From assembly GCA_021836865.1 (NCBI GenBank), contig JAKBHH010000028.1:1-41051 (forward strand): a DNA stretch of 41,051 nucleotides, read 5' to 3'. Within the stretch, counting starts at the first letter, position 1, and each line of letters opens with the position of its first letter. Below are positions 24,868-33,826 of this stretch, one piece after another. Below the pieces are notes generated by a model. It worked only from the letters and a program-made list of their open reading frames with translations. It searched no databases and was not told the DNA's origin. A program made the position numbers and the translations under genes. The DNA comes from Acidobacteriota bacterium. GTDB lineage: Bacteria; Acidobacteriota; Terriglobia; Terriglobales; Acidobacteriaceae.

Positions 24868-25893
24868 TCACTCCCCGCCAGTTCCACTCATGGAGTCCGC
24901 GATATCGGGATAATCCCCCGGTCGCACGATCCCATATTTTACAGAGAGGAAACCCCGGAGATCCTCCGGAAGAACCGCGGTAAGCTCCTGCCATGTCAAC
25001 ACCTTGAGCCGTGCACGCAATGCGGCGCACCTTACCGCGGCCATCACCGAAAACCAGGCCTCGCGCAAGTCCGGGCGCCGTTCGTCGTGCACCACGCAGA
25101 AGCTTGCGCCCTGCGCGTGAGCCGCAAGCACATTGCGGATGAGCTGGTATCCCGCATACCCACGTGCTGCCGGCTGACGCTGCATCGAACGCTCCACCAG
25201 ATCCGCCTGAAAAGCCCGCGCCACTTCCTCATCGCCGCCAGCCTCCCACTCCTGCGTGAACTCCTCGGCAAACTCGACTGCCTGCCTGCGTCGCGCGGTG
25301 CGGAGTTCCACCTGCGGCAACGCCTCTCGCTCAAAAACCGCGTCAAAGTCCTGATAAGCTTCCACAACATCCGCTCTCTGCGTCTGGAAGTCGGCCTCCG
25401 ACAGTTTGGCTTCCACCAGCAGTCCGTCCCAGCGCATATCGACCTCTGTGCGGTCGAGCCGTCCATTTCGCAAGGGCACGCGTGCCCTCCACCCGAACTC
25501 GGGCACCCCGGCATCTTCCACGCCCAGCAAATTCCTGACATCTGCCGAGTCTGCTACACCCGGCGTGCAAAAGACGTTCATCAGCAGAGCGTCAGAGCTC
25601 ATCGAGGAGTCCAGCTCTCGCCATTGCCGGCCCGGCTCAAGGGCCGGCCGTGGCAGCGACCGCCCCGCTCCTGTATGTACCTTGCCAAGGCGCTTGGACC
25701 ACTCCGGCCGTGCCATGATTGCCGCGTACGCCACATCAAAAAAGTTTCCATGGCGTCCCTGCTCCGGCTCATACACAATCACCGGCGGGTTCCCATAGCT
25801 CTCGACATGGGCTCTGCCGCGCGCCCAGGCCCGGCTTCGCAGACCGAGCTCGGCGCGCAACTGGCTCACGTTGTTGCTGACTTCGCCGGCCAT
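24868..25893 (-). CDS. Putative PD-(D/E)XK nuclease-like protein
   Basis: 341 residues, no signal peptide or membrane segment. At residues 150-163 the string EVDMRWDGLLVEAKL has the D-x8-E-x-K spacing (Asp152, Glu161, Lys163) of PD-(D/E)XK nucleases. A predicted strand-rich context precedes it and helices follow (QTQRADVVEAYQDFDAVF). It may belong to the PGN_0703-type putative restriction endonucleases, but I cannot verify that. No methyltransferase or other defence gene is adjacent; it abuts tRNA-Arg and is divergent from a cytochrome c gene. It could equally be a housekeeping nuclease or a lone island gene. ATG 25893 lacks an obvious ribosome site. Confidence 0.6.
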   Translation of the reverse strand: MAGEVSNNVSQLRAELGLRSRAWARGRAHVESYGNPPVIVYEPEQGRHGNFFDVAYAAIMARPEWSKRLGKVHTGAGRSLPRPALEPGRQWRELDSSMSSDALLMNVFCTPGVADSADVRNLLGVEDAGVPEFGWRARVPLRNGRLDRTEVDMRWDGLLVEAKLSEADFQTQRADVVEAYQDFDAVFEREALPQVELRTARRRQAVEFAEEFTQEWEAGGDEEVARAFQADLVERSMQRQPAARGYAGYQLIRNVLAAHAQGASFCVVHDERRPDLREAWFSVMAAVRCAALRARLKVLTWQELTAVLPEDLRGFLSVKYGIVRPGDYPDIADSMSGTGGE

Positions 25894-25969
25894 ATGCAGC
25901 CAGCTTACTCTTTCTCACCTCCACCTTTGGTTGGAGCCAAATGCAGCCGCCGGATGCGAAAATAGGACT

Positions 25970-26377
25970 GTGACATTTCCCCGCCGATTCATTTTTGCTT
26001 ATTTGGTGACCATCTCCCTCATGTACCTTGCGGCCCCGCCCGCGCACGCATGGTGGGGCTCGAAAAGAAAGGCCGAGCAGAAGGCCGGCGCCCTTCTTTT
26101 CCGCGACAAAGGCTGTGCACATTGCCATGGAGCAGGCGCAGTAGGCGGTAAGAAGGCGCCGGCGCTCACCACTCTACCCAAAGATAAGAAGTGGACTCCA
26201 GCCAGGATTTCAGATCAGATTCTGAACGGTGGCCAGAAAATGCCGCCCTTCGCCGACTCGCTCACTGACCAGCAGGTGGCACAAATCGTGGCCTACCTTC
26301 GCGCCCGTCACAAGCCCGTTGTACCGCCCTCTGCGGGACCTGCGAACGTGTCGGCCGCAGCTATGAGCCTTCCTTAA
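25970..26377 (+). CDS. Small secreted cytochrome c (class I)
   Basis: 135 residues. A signal peptide (MTFPRRFIFAYLVTISLMYL, cleavage after AHA near residue 27) precedes a single haem c domain. CAHCH (49-53) binds the haem and the Met of KMPPFADSLTDQQ (Met91) is the likely sixth ligand. LLFRDKGCAHCHG and the final helix QVAQIVAYLRARH are typical of cytochrome c-555/c6-like modules. The start is GTG 25970; the AGGA before it is close, but later starts would destroy the signal. The redox partner is not indicated by neighbours. Confidence 0.87.
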   Translation: MTFPRRFIFAYLVTISLMYLAAPPAHAWWGSKRKAEQKAGALLFRDKGCAHCHGAGAVGGKKAPALTTLPKDKKWTPARISDQILNGGQKMPPFADSLTDQQVAQIVAYLRARHKPVVPPSAGPANVSAAAMSLP

Positions 26378-26425
26378 GCGGAACCCTGGAAGCCATGTGA
26401 CCAGTTCCCGAATCCTGGCTGGCGC

Positions 26426-27811
26426 TCACACCGCAACCGGCGCATCGCAAACTCCGGCAATGCCGAAAATGCGCCGGTAGCGCTCGATTTCCGCCAACGG
26501 CCCCATCGCCTTTGAATAGTTGTCAGAGAGCTTGACTGCCGGCCGTCCATCCACCTCAGCCAGCTTGCACACAAGGCTCACGGGATCAAAGCTCTCATCT
26601 CCCCGCGGATTGCAATTGCGAAAGTCATTCGTGAGATAGGTTCCCCACCCCGCGCTGAAACGAATGCGCGGGCCTGGAGTCCACTTGGCCGAATCGGCAA
26701 AGTCCTCCGCCCTCCGAAAATCCGCAGGCGAAACTCCCTTGCGCATCGTGCCGCCAAAGTAGGCCTGCAGGCCAAGAATCGTGTCCACATCCATCCCGTC
26801 GGATGCGATGATTCTCTTCTGGCCGGGATCGCAGCCCCTCTGGACTAGCCATTCGATGTATTCGTCGCCCGCAATGTACGGGTCCTTGCTGTCAATGCGC
26901 TGTCCTGTCCACCCGGCAACCCAGTCCGGCGCATCACGCAGAAACTGTGTAGTGCCGAACGTGTCAGGCAGCATGATCAAAAGCTCTCCCTGATAGGTCT
27001 TCTGCCAAAGTTCGAGCATGCGGTATTGCGCCTGCTTCAACTCTTCATCAGTATCCGCCAGCGCCGCCATTGCCATCGGTAACTCATGCGCGTTTGTTCC
27101 GATCGCTTCCAGGTCGTGCTTGTAGGCAAGATAAGTGTTCGAGCTGCCGGCAAAAATGTCTCCCAGCACATCGCTCATTGCCTTCACCACGTATTCATGC
27201 CATAGAAAGCTGTGCCGCCTGCGTGTGCCAAAATCGCTCACGTTCAATCCGGGTACGCCTCGCAAGCGCTCCATCTTTTCCCACAGGCGTGTCTTGGCTC
27301 GCGCGTAGAGAATATCGATCTCGAATTCGCTCAGTACCTTTAAACTTGCACGGCTCTTTAACTCGTCAATTGCCGACAGAGCATAGATCTCCCACAGGGT
27401 GCTCTCCGTCCACAGGCCTTCAAATCGCAGCGCGATCTGACCGTCCTCAACCGACAGTTCGAAATCCGAAAGACGAAAGTCGCGCTCCAGCCACTCGAGA
27501 AACGCCGGCTCGAACATGCCTCTGCGGCCATAGAACGTGTTACCTGCCAGCCAGATAAGCTCAGACTTATGAAAGCGCACCTTCCGCGTCGCTTCCAGCT
27601 GTTCCCGCAGCTCTTCCACGCGTATCACTTTGCCCAGCGGCACAGAGTTCGTCCGGTTCAACAGTGTGAAGGTCGCACGCGTTGCCCTAAAGTGCTTCCA
27701 GATGAACTGGAGCATCAGTAGTTTGTAAAAATCTGTGTCGAGCAGCGAGCGCGTAATCGGGTCGAGTTCCCAGTTGTGGTCATGGGCGCGCCTGGCGAGA
27801 TTCACAATCAC
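26426..27811 (-). CDS. pncB: Nicotinate phosphoribosyltransferase (PncB)
   Basis: About 461 residues; salvages nicotinate to nicotinate mononucleotide for NAD synthesis. LLDTDFYKLLM near the N-terminus, SDFGTRRRHSF, FAGSSNTYLA, GTNAHELPMAM and the C-terminal SDGMDVDTI match the PncB subfamily, including the phosphoribosyl-binding site. The reading frame is open upstream to a TTG at 27868 that lies inside the regulator gene. I prefer a GTG near 27811 or 27805, which begins just ahead of conserved sequence, but the choice is uncertain. It follows the GntR-LacI regulator directly on the same strand. Confidence 0.93.
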   Translation of the reverse strand: MIVNLARRAHDHNWELDPITRSLLDTDFYKLLMLQFIWKHFRATRATFTLLNRTNSVPLGKVIRVEELREQLEATRKVRFHKSELIWLAGNTFYGRRGMFEPAFLEWLERDFRLSDFELSVEDGQIALRFEGLWTESTLWEIYALSAIDELKSRASLKVLSEFEIDILYARAKTRLWEKMERLRGVPGLNVSDFGTRRRHSFLWHEYVVKAMSDVLGDIFAGSSNTYLAYKHDLEAIGTNAHELPMAMAALADTDEELKQAQYRMLELWQKTYQGELLIMLPDTFGTTQFLRDAPDWVAGWTGQRIDSKDPYIAGDEYIEWLVQRGCDPGQKRIIASDGMDVDTILGLQAYFGGTMRKGVSPADFRRAEDFADSAKWTPGPRIRFSAGWGTYLTNDFRNCNPRGDESFDPVSLVCKLAEVDGRPAVKLSDNYSKAMGPLAEIERYRRIFGIAGVCDAPVAV

Positions 27812-27842
27812 AACTTCACCGCTTTCCTGCGCTGTCGTTCCA

Positions 27843-29012
27843 TCATGCGACTCCAGAAGCCTCCGCAAGGTGTGCCCCGCAGCTGCGCCGCACTACAAGC
27901 CGCGTAGGAACCAATACGTCGCGTACGGGCAGCTCAGGGTGCTCCAGACGCTCCAGCATTGTAGACATGGCCACCGCGCCGATACCCGCGCAATCCTGGT
28001 GAATCGTTGTCAGCGGCACAGGCAACAAGCTCGCATATTTCACATCGTCCATGCCTACAATGCGCACCTCTTCGGGAATCCGCGTGCCCTGGCCAAGCAA
28101 CACCTGCATGAGCCGCGCCGCCGTCAGATCGTTGGCGCACATAATGCCTTCGGGGCGCGCCGCCTGCATCATCCTGCGCACAAAAGACTCATCCTGCGGG
28201 CTCCCGCGCCAAACCGGATCCGTCTCCGGACTCACCCCGAACGCGCGAAGCGCTTCATAAAATCCCGTGATGCGCGCGTCCACGGTGTTCGCAGCGTTCT
28301 GCTCGCCAAGAAAAGCAAGCCTTCGCACGCCGAGCGAGAGCAGGTGTGCGGCCGCCACATAGCCTGCGCGGCGATTGTCCACACCCACCAGGTCATGCGC
28401 TGAGCGCTCAGGATAAGGCATATAGCAGCGGTCCAGGAGCACGACGGGGATCTGTGCCCGCTCCAGCGCGCGTGTGATGCGCCGGTTGACTGTCTCCTTT
28501 TCACCCGTGAGTTCCAGCGGCGCAAAAAACACTCCGGCGACCTTTTGCACGATGAACGACTGCACCATCTGCTCGGCCTCCCTGGCGGTCTCTCGAACAG
28601 AGGTCGAAGCATTGCCCCAAAGCAGCGCATCGGGCCGCGCAAACGGTGATCGCATCATCCCATGGCAGATTGGCTCAAAGATCTCAGTCAGACCCAGTTC
28701 AGGGATGAGAAGCCCAAAAGTGCCCCCTGTGGCCTGCTGCGGCCGTTGCACATGGGTTCCGGCGCCCGGCCGCCGCGTCACCAGTCCCATGCGCTGCAGG
28801 TCAAGGACGGCCTTGGCGATGGTGATGCGAGATGACTCAAAAATGCGGCCCAGTTCCGCCTCGCTCGGCAGACGGTCTCCCGGCTTCAACTGGCCGGACT
28901 GAATACTAGACAAAAGATGCTCAAAGACGCGGCGATGCTTCGCCACACGGCGCTCTGGGTCAGCCTCAGGAGGAGGCGTCAGTTTATCGGCGGTGCTACG
29001 CGGTCGTGCCAT
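27843..29012 (-). CDS. GntR-LacI chimeric transcriptional regulator (AraR-like)
   Basis: 389 residues. An N-terminal winged HTH of the GntR family covers about residues 25-90 (SIQSGQLKPGDRLPSEAELGRIF, TIAKAVLDLQRMGLVTRRPGAGTHV). It is joined to a LacI/ribose-binding-type sensor domain, about 95-385, with ICANDLTAARLMQVLLGQG, VGMDDVKYASLLPVPLTTI and FLGEQNA. This architecture is that of AraR-like repressors that release DNA on binding a sugar. AAGGGAAG before ATG 29012 supports the start. It lies downstream of the kinase-CRTAC1 pair and may control them through the palindrome at 32556-32571. Confidence 0.93.
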   Translation of the reverse strand: MARPRSTADKLTPPPEADPERRVAKHRRVFEHLLSSIQSGQLKPGDRLPSEAELGRIFESSRITIAKAVLDLQRMGLVTRRPGAGTHVQRPQQATGGTFGLLIPELGLTEIFEPICHGMMRSPFARPDALLWGNASTSVRETAREAEQMVQSFIVQKVAGVFFAPLELTGEKETVNRRITRALERAQIPVVLLDRCYMPYPERSAHDLVGVDNRRAGYVAAAHLLSLGVRRLAFLGEQNAANTVDARITGFYEALRAFGVSPETDPVWRGSPQDESFVRRMMQAARPEGIMCANDLTAARLMQVLLGQGTRIPEEVRIVGMDDVKYASLLPVPLTTIHQDCAGIGAVAMSTMLERLEHPELPVRDVLVPTRLVVRRSCGAHLAEASGVA

Positions 29013-29131
29013 TCACTTCCCTTGGCGCCGTCTCCCGGCAAAGTCTTCAAAACGCTACAAGATGGTACTGGCCCTTGTCGACGGCGTCGGTGCAGGCCTT
29101 TTGCCGGCTGCATCGGCCCTTCAATGCAAGA

Positions 29132-31576
29132 CTACTCGTGATGGTCATGAAGAGGGGCCGCAATCTTCGTCTTTCCTATCTCAAAGGTCCGCGCCGGCAC
29201 GAAATCCAGCAAGTCAGCGTACTCCCGAACGTGATAGGTGCGATTCACCGCGACGTTATGAAATCGCTGCCGCACACCCGACACGGGCCACCAGATTTCG
29301 AGTTCACGAATCGATGCGGCCTTGTCCACGCCGATGTGCTGCCGCATGGGATTGCCTCCAAAGCTTGAAACCGAGCCCACTGCGCGATAAATCGAGCGCT
29401 CTTTCCCCTGCTCGTCAATCGTGACTCGAATGCGCGCCCCATACGCCGCACGATTTGTCTTCACGCCTTCCAGCATCAGGGTTACCCAGTGATTATCGTG
29501 GCCTGGATTGCGATACAGTGCGGCATGGAATCCGTCTCCAGGATAGGCGCCACCCAGCTCCTCCATCACATCTTCACTGCCGCTGTTTTCAATGTCTGCA
29601 AATGCAATTGCGTGCCCCTTCTGCAGATTGCCAAAGCCGCCCGAGGTCGTCACATCCTGGAAGCCCTTGCCTTCGTCATTCCGAAACATGCGCTTCGGCA
29701 AAAGCGCTTCGTAGGAAGGATCGCCAAGGCCGAGATAAACATCGAGCCAGCCGTCATTGTCCAGGTCGCCAAAGTTCGCACCCATCACTGTGATCGCCCG
29801 GTTCAGCCCACCGGCACGCGGCACATCTGTAAACGTTCCGTCATGGTTGTTGCGATAGAGGTGTGACACGGAGGCGCGATGCGGCCTGCCCAGCTCAAAA
29901 GCGCCTACATCCTCCATTGAGGTGGTCGAATAACCGCCTGCAAAAATGTCCAGCCAGCCATCGTTGTCGTAGTCGAAGAACCATGTCGGGAAGGTGTACC
30001 GTTTGCCGCCCAGGCCGGCCTGCTCCGTGACATCGGCAAACTTCCAGTCGCCGGTTTCCGGATGCGCAGGGTCGCGCGGCCCATCATTTCGAAACAGAAA
30101 ACTCTGGCCAAACATCGTAGAAACGTACAGGTCGGGGCGCCCGTCATTGTTGTAGTCGCCCCACGCCACACCCTTCACAAAGCCCAGGTTTGCCCCCAAC
30201 ACGCCCGCCACGCTGGTACCCGTTGCAACTGGAGCTCTCCCCTCGGTGAATGTCCCGTCACGGTTGTTGTGAAACAGCTGCGACACAAACTCTTCGCCCG
30301 GCTTTGACTCATGCCCCACGAACAGATCCAGCCACCCATCCCCGTCATAGTCTGCCCAGGCTGCTGCCTGGCCCGGCCCGTTCACCAGCAGTCCAGCCTC
30401 CTCCGTCACATCGTCAAACGTGCCGTCCCCGTTGTTCCGCAGCAGAGACATGGGGTACTCGCCGAAGCTGTCCCACCAGCCCCCGCGCAGCACCAGTACG
30501 TCCGGGTGGCCATCATTGTTGTAGTCGGTGAGTACCAGGTTCAGCCCGCCGATCTCGTCTCCCAGCCCCGTCTCTTTTGTCCGATCCGTGAACGTTCCGT
30601 CGCCATTGTTATGGAAGAAGTGCATGGGGTCCAGCGGCCCGGACGAAGACAGCATGATATCCAGCAAACCATCTCCATCAAAGTCCTCGATAATGAGACC
30701 CCCCGAACGCTCGAACACATCCACGCCCGCCAGCCCCGCTACGTCAGGGAAGTAGCCGATGTCTGCGTCGGAAGCGAACAACTTCGGGCTGGCAAGCCAC
30801 TGCCTGGGAACATCCTGCGGGTAGCGCCCCAACTGCATGTATGCCAGATTTAGAAGCCAGCGATCAATGGCGCTTTCCGGTTTCAGGCCCAGCGCAATCG
30901 TATACTCACGCACTGCTCCTTCTGCGCCGCGCTTTCTGGTATGCAGTCCGCCGCCACGCAGGGGAAAGTTGCAGGACAGCGCATTGTGCATCCCCACGCA
31001 GTTCTCCTGCTCGCCAAGCCGCAGATAGCTCAGCGCAAGCAGTTCGTGCAGCTGGGCAACGAGCGCGCGCGGCAACTCATTCATCTGCGGTTGCGCATCC
31101 TTCAATAACGCCTCCATGGTCGCCACTGCGGCTTCGCTGCGCCCCGCGCGCAACTGCTCGTTGGCCAGCTCCATGCGCACCGTGATCTCATCCTGCAGCC
31201 CCAGATGCCGCGTCAGGATCAGCTCAAGATACGCAATCCGCTGGAACGGCTTGTTGGGGTCGGACTTCCACTCATAGCCGGCAAAGATCGCCCGTATGCG
31301 CGCTTCCATGCGCCGCGCACCTTCGCCGTGCGGCAAGGGCGCCACCCTGCCCGCCGCAGGCACGGCTGAAGACCCGCGCGCAGAGCCTGTCTCGGTCTTG
31401 CGCTCGGCTCCAGAAACCTGGCTGCCGCCAATCTCCGGCGTAGCAATCAGTGCAGGCGTCTCCGCAGGGGCCGGAGCCTGCTGATACTGCTGGCCCTGCG
31501 TCCACCCCGTGGGATCCGCTATGAACACCAGACAAAGCGCGAGACCCACCTTCCGGCGGTGACCGTCGCGGCCCAT
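29132..31576 (-). CDS. Secreted TPR plus FG-GAP/VCBS protein with ASPIC/UnbV tail (CRTAC1 family)
   Basis: About 814 residues. A signal peptide (GLALCLVFIADPTG) is followed by a Pro/Ala-rich linker and a helical TPR-like region (about residues 90-260). Then come at least seven calcium-binding FG-GAP/VCBS units with DFDGDGLLDI, DYNNDGHPDV, DYDGDGWLDLF, DYNNDGRPDLY, DYDNDGWLDIF and DLDNDGWLDVY. The C-terminus is an ASPIC/UnbV domain (AAYGARIRVTI, SFGGNPMRQHIGV, ELEIWWPVSG). Such proteins are abundant in Acidobacteria and Planctomycetes, and their function is unknown. I chose ATG 31576, with GAGGGG at good spacing; GTG 31585 and ATG 31582 overlap the kinase stop. Tight coupling with a sugar kinase suggests a carbohydrate-linked role. 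Confidence 0.9.
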   Translation of the reverse strand: MGRDGHRRKVGLALCLVFIADPTGWTQGQQYQQAPAPAETPALIATPEIGGSQVSGAERKTETGSARGSSAVPAAGRVAPLPHGEGARRMEARIRAIFAGYEWKSDPNKPFQRIAYLELILTRHLGLQDEITVRMELANEQLRAGRSEAAVATMEALLKDAQPQMNELPRALVAQLHELLALSYLRLGEQENCVGMHNALSCNFPLRGGGLHTRKRGAEGAVREYTIALGLKPESAIDRWLLNLAYMQLGRYPQDVPRQWLASPKLFASDADIGYFPDVAGLAGVDVFERSGGLIIEDFDGDGLLDIMLSSSGPLDPMHFFHNNGDGTFTDRTKETGLGDEIGGLNLVLTDYNNDGHPDVLVLRGGWWDSFGEYPMSLLRNNGDGTFDDVTEEAGLLVNGPGQAAAWADYDGDGWLDLFVGHESKPGEEFVSQLFHNNRDGTFTEGRAPVATGTSVAGVLGANLGFVKGVAWGDYNNDGRPDLYVSTMFGQSFLFRNDGPRDPAHPETGDWKFADVTEQAGLGGKRYTFPTWFFDYDNDGWLDIFAGGYSTTSMEDVGAFELGRPHRASVSHLYRNNHDGTFTDVPRAGGLNRAITVMGANFGDLDNDGWLDVYLGLGDPSYEALLPKRMFRNDEGKGFQDVTTSGGFGNLQKGHAIAFADIENSGSEDVMEELGGAYPGDGFHAALYRNPGHDNHWVTLMLEGVKTNRAAYGARIRVTIDEQGKERSIYRAVGSVSSFGGNPMRQHIGVDKAASIRELEIWWPVSGVRQRFHNVAVNRTYHVREYADLLDFVPARTFEIGKTKIAAPLHDHHE

Positions 31577-31581
31577 ACACA

Positions 31582-32508
31582 TCACCCCTCAATCGCAGCC
31601 GTCAGGGCGCTACGCACCTCATCCGGCAGTGCCGGCATTGCGCCCGACTGCGAGGCAACCCAGCTACCCCATCGATTCCCCGCCTCATTCAGTGTTTCCA
31701 GATCAGCACTGCGCAACAGATAATGCGTCATCGCCGCGGTAAAGGCGTCTCCTGCACCGATCGTATCCGCCACGCGCACCCGAAGCCCCGCATGCTCGTG
31801 CCAGGCTTCGCGCGTCACCAGCAGGCTGCCGTGGCCGCCGCGGGTGATCGCCACCATCCGTAGTGAGGGAAACTCCTCGATCAGGCGGTCAGCCCCTGCA
31901 CGTAAAGCGCCGGTTCCCAATCCCTCTTCCGCAGCCATACCCAGCAGGGCCAGCACCTGCGGCACTTCGCCGTCGTTCATCTTGACGACGGTCGCTAGTT
32001 CCAGCGACTCCTGGATCACTTCGCCCGAATAAAAGGGCGTCCGCAGATTTACATCAAACACGCGCACACACTCCGACGAGGTCTGCGCAGCAAGTGTCTG
32101 GATGGTCTGCCGCGACTCATGGCTCCGCTGTGCCAGCGACCCGAAACAAATCGCATCGGCACGCGCCGCCAACTGCACCCACTCATCGGACAGCTCCATG
32201 GAATCCCACGCGGCAGGCTGATGTATCACGTATTCCGGCTGCCCATCCTTGAGCACCACCGTCACGCGCCCCGTCTCATGTATAGGGTCCACTTGCAGAA
32301 ATCCGGTATCGGCAGGCAAAGGGTCCAGCAGGTCGACCGCACGACGGCCAAGATCATCCCGCCCAATGCGGCTCAAAACCGCTGCATGATTGCCCAGGCG
32401 GCCCGCCATCACCGCAAAATTCGCCGGCGCACCGCCCAGGCGTGGCCCTTCCGGCAACATGTCCCATAACAACTCACCAATTCCAAGAATCAAATGCGGC
32501 TCGTGCAA
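31582..32508 (-). CDS. PfkB-family sugar kinase (fructokinase-like)
   Basis: 308-residue cytosolic kinase. The N-terminal LGIGELLWDMLPEGPRLGGAPANFA is close to bacterial fructokinases. The PfkB signature 2, DTIGAGDAFTAAM (residues 248-260), holds the catalytic base Asp254. The probable reaction is ATP-dependent phosphorylation of fructose or another ketose. Translation appears to begin at TTG 32508, which has GGAG at normal spacing; an ATG start would cut into the fold. A 16-bp palindrome lies 48-63 bases upstream. The CRTAC1 gene begins at its stop codon. Confidence 0.9.
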   Translation of the reverse strand: MHEPHLILGIGELLWDMLPEGPRLGGAPANFAVMAGRLGNHAAVLSRIGRDDLGRRAVDLLDPLPADTGFLQVDPIHETGRVTVVLKDGQPEYVIHQPAAWDSMELSDEWVQLAARADAICFGSLAQRSHESRQTIQTLAAQTSSECVRVFDVNLRTPFYSGEVIQESLELATVVKMNDGEVPQVLALLGMAAEEGLGTGALRAGADRLIEEFPSLRMVAITRGGHGSLLVTREAWHEHAGLRVRVADTIGAGDAFTAAMTHYLLRSADLETLNEAGNRWGSWVASQSGAMPALPDEVRSALTAAIEG

Positions 32509-32555
32509 AGTCCTACTCCAAGAGATCAGGGATCAATGCCTGCCCTTGTCGGGCG

Positions 32556-32571
32556 GTTTGTCATGACAAAC
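32556..32571. promoter_or_regulatory. Perfect 16-bp palindrome upstream of the sugar kinase
   Basis: GTTTGTCATGACAAAC is a perfect dyad. Its length and TTTGT...ACAAA arms resemble operators of GntR-type regulators such as AraR. The GntR-LacI gene two genes downstream is a candidate binder. A TTGACC that could be a -35 lies ten bases upstream on the minus strand (32586-32581), but no good -10 is visible. Confidence 0.5.
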
Positions 32572-32656
32572 AACAGCAATGGTCAATACTGATCCAGCTT
32601 TTCCTTTCACCCGGCATCCCGTCAACTTTTTTCCGTCAGAGTGGTGATGAAATTCC

Positions 32657-33412
32657 TCATCCCACCCAGCGCCAAATCGAACAATCCTCGGAATTGGAGG
32701 AGGCATATTCGCCGTCCGGCTGGTTGGCAAGAATCCGATAATCGGCAATCGCGTCAGCCGCTGAGCGGCGGACGGGCCCCAAAAACAGCCGCGACCAGCC
32801 TCGCTGCAACTCCACCACCCGTTCCTGCTCGTTGTTCACGTACAGGAGATCGACTTGTCCAGGGCGACCCGCGAACTGGAATTTCAGTCCAGCCATAAAT
32901 CTTCGCATGACCGTTTCACTGAAAGGGTTAAACAGAAACGCCACACATGAGCCTTGCGGAAATCGAAATTCCGTCGCATCAGATTCGACTACGCGCATCG
33001 GGGCAAGGGCCCGGCCTGCTTTGCGCCACAAAGCAGCGTTGCGACGGGCAATTCCCGCCAATGCGGGATGCAGTTCCACGCCAATCACCGCCCGGAACGG
33101 CATCTCGGCCGCCAGCAGCATGGCCCGTCCCATCCCGGCGCCCAGGTCAACGAACGCCGTCTCCTCCAGCGGCGCGCATCCCTTCGTGCGCATCCAGCGC
33201 CGCACCAGTCCCCGCAGCACCGACGGCGCAACACCGTAGTACGCCGTCGCGTGGCGATCATGCCTGTGCCCTGTCTTCAGGTGGCGCCCGGCCACCAACC
33301 CGCTCGTTTGCACGCCGTTCACCGCATCAAAGGGATGCTGTGTCAGGCCGTCGGCCAGAGTCAGGCCAGGAAGCCTCTTTCGTGTCTGTTTTCGCTCCAC
33401 GGCCTTCTCCAT
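32657..33412 (-). CDS. Class I SAM-dependent methyltransferase
   Basis: 251 residues. AFVDLGAGMGRAMLLAAE is the SAM-binding motif I, VIGVELHPAL the acidic motif II loop, and VESDATEFRFP and VAFLFNPFS the later Rossmann strands. The N-terminus (YYGVAPSVLRGLVRRW) resembles small-molecule or protein-lysine methyltransferases whose substrate is not known. I chose ATG 33412; a GTG at 33451 is in frame, and neither has a clear ribosome site. It is encoded alone, with 148 bases before the kinase. Confidence 0.75.
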   Translation of the reverse strand: MEKAVERKQTRKRLPGLTLADGLTQHPFDAVNGVQTSGLVAGRHLKTGHRHDRHATAYYGVAPSVLRGLVRRWMRTKGCAPLEETAFVDLGAGMGRAMLLAAEMPFRAVIGVELHPALAGIARRNAALWRKAGRALAPMRVVESDATEFRFPQGSCVAFLFNPFSETVMRRFMAGLKFQFAGRPGQVDLLYVNNEQERVVELQRGWSRLFLGPVRRSAADAIADYRILANQPDGEYASSNSEDCSIWRWVG

Positions 33413-33744
33413 ACCAAGAGCTGTCCATTGAATGACAATCTTACCTGCCACTCATGCGCTGCGTCCCGGCACTTCATGCCGTGAGTCAGAAGCCTGATTT
33501 ACAGGATCGAGCCGCATCGAAGCCTCAATCCCGTGGCACGCAGATGCCAACTCCCAGAGGCGGAGATCTCGTTCCCCTAACTTTTCAAAGAAGGCACCGC
33601 AGGGCCGACACGATTTCAATGCGCCAAATCGCGCCTAACGCCCCGGGCATAACTCAGGCCGGCGTCGCTCGCGCGGATCCAAACGAGCAGATCGACCGAT
33701 CGGCCCGCCCAAAGGAGCGTGCCAATCAAGCGGACCGAACGAGA
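33413..33744. other. Intergenic stretch without a recognisable gene
   Basis: Short open frames on both strands have no ribosome sites or conserved motifs. The region separates the methyltransferase start from the terminator of the coiled-coil gene and may contain the methyltransferase promoter, which I could not locate. Confidence 0.4.
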
Positions 33745-33779
33745 AACGCATGGGCCCGCGGTCTGCGGGCCCATGCGTT
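33745..33779 (-). terminator. Strong stem-loop 3' of the coiled-coil gene
   Basis: AACGCATGGGCCCGC (33745-33759) and its exact complement (33765-33779) form a 15-bp stem with a 5-base loop. It lies 48 bases beyond the stop of the leftward coiled-coil gene. On that strand the stem is followed by only a short T-rich run (TTTCTCGTT), so it may be a weak intrinsic terminator or an RNA-stabilising hairpin. Confidence 0.6.
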
Positions 33780-33826
33780 GAATGTGAAAGGCTGTGGAGG
33801 ATCCGGGGAGATCCCTGCATTATGGT

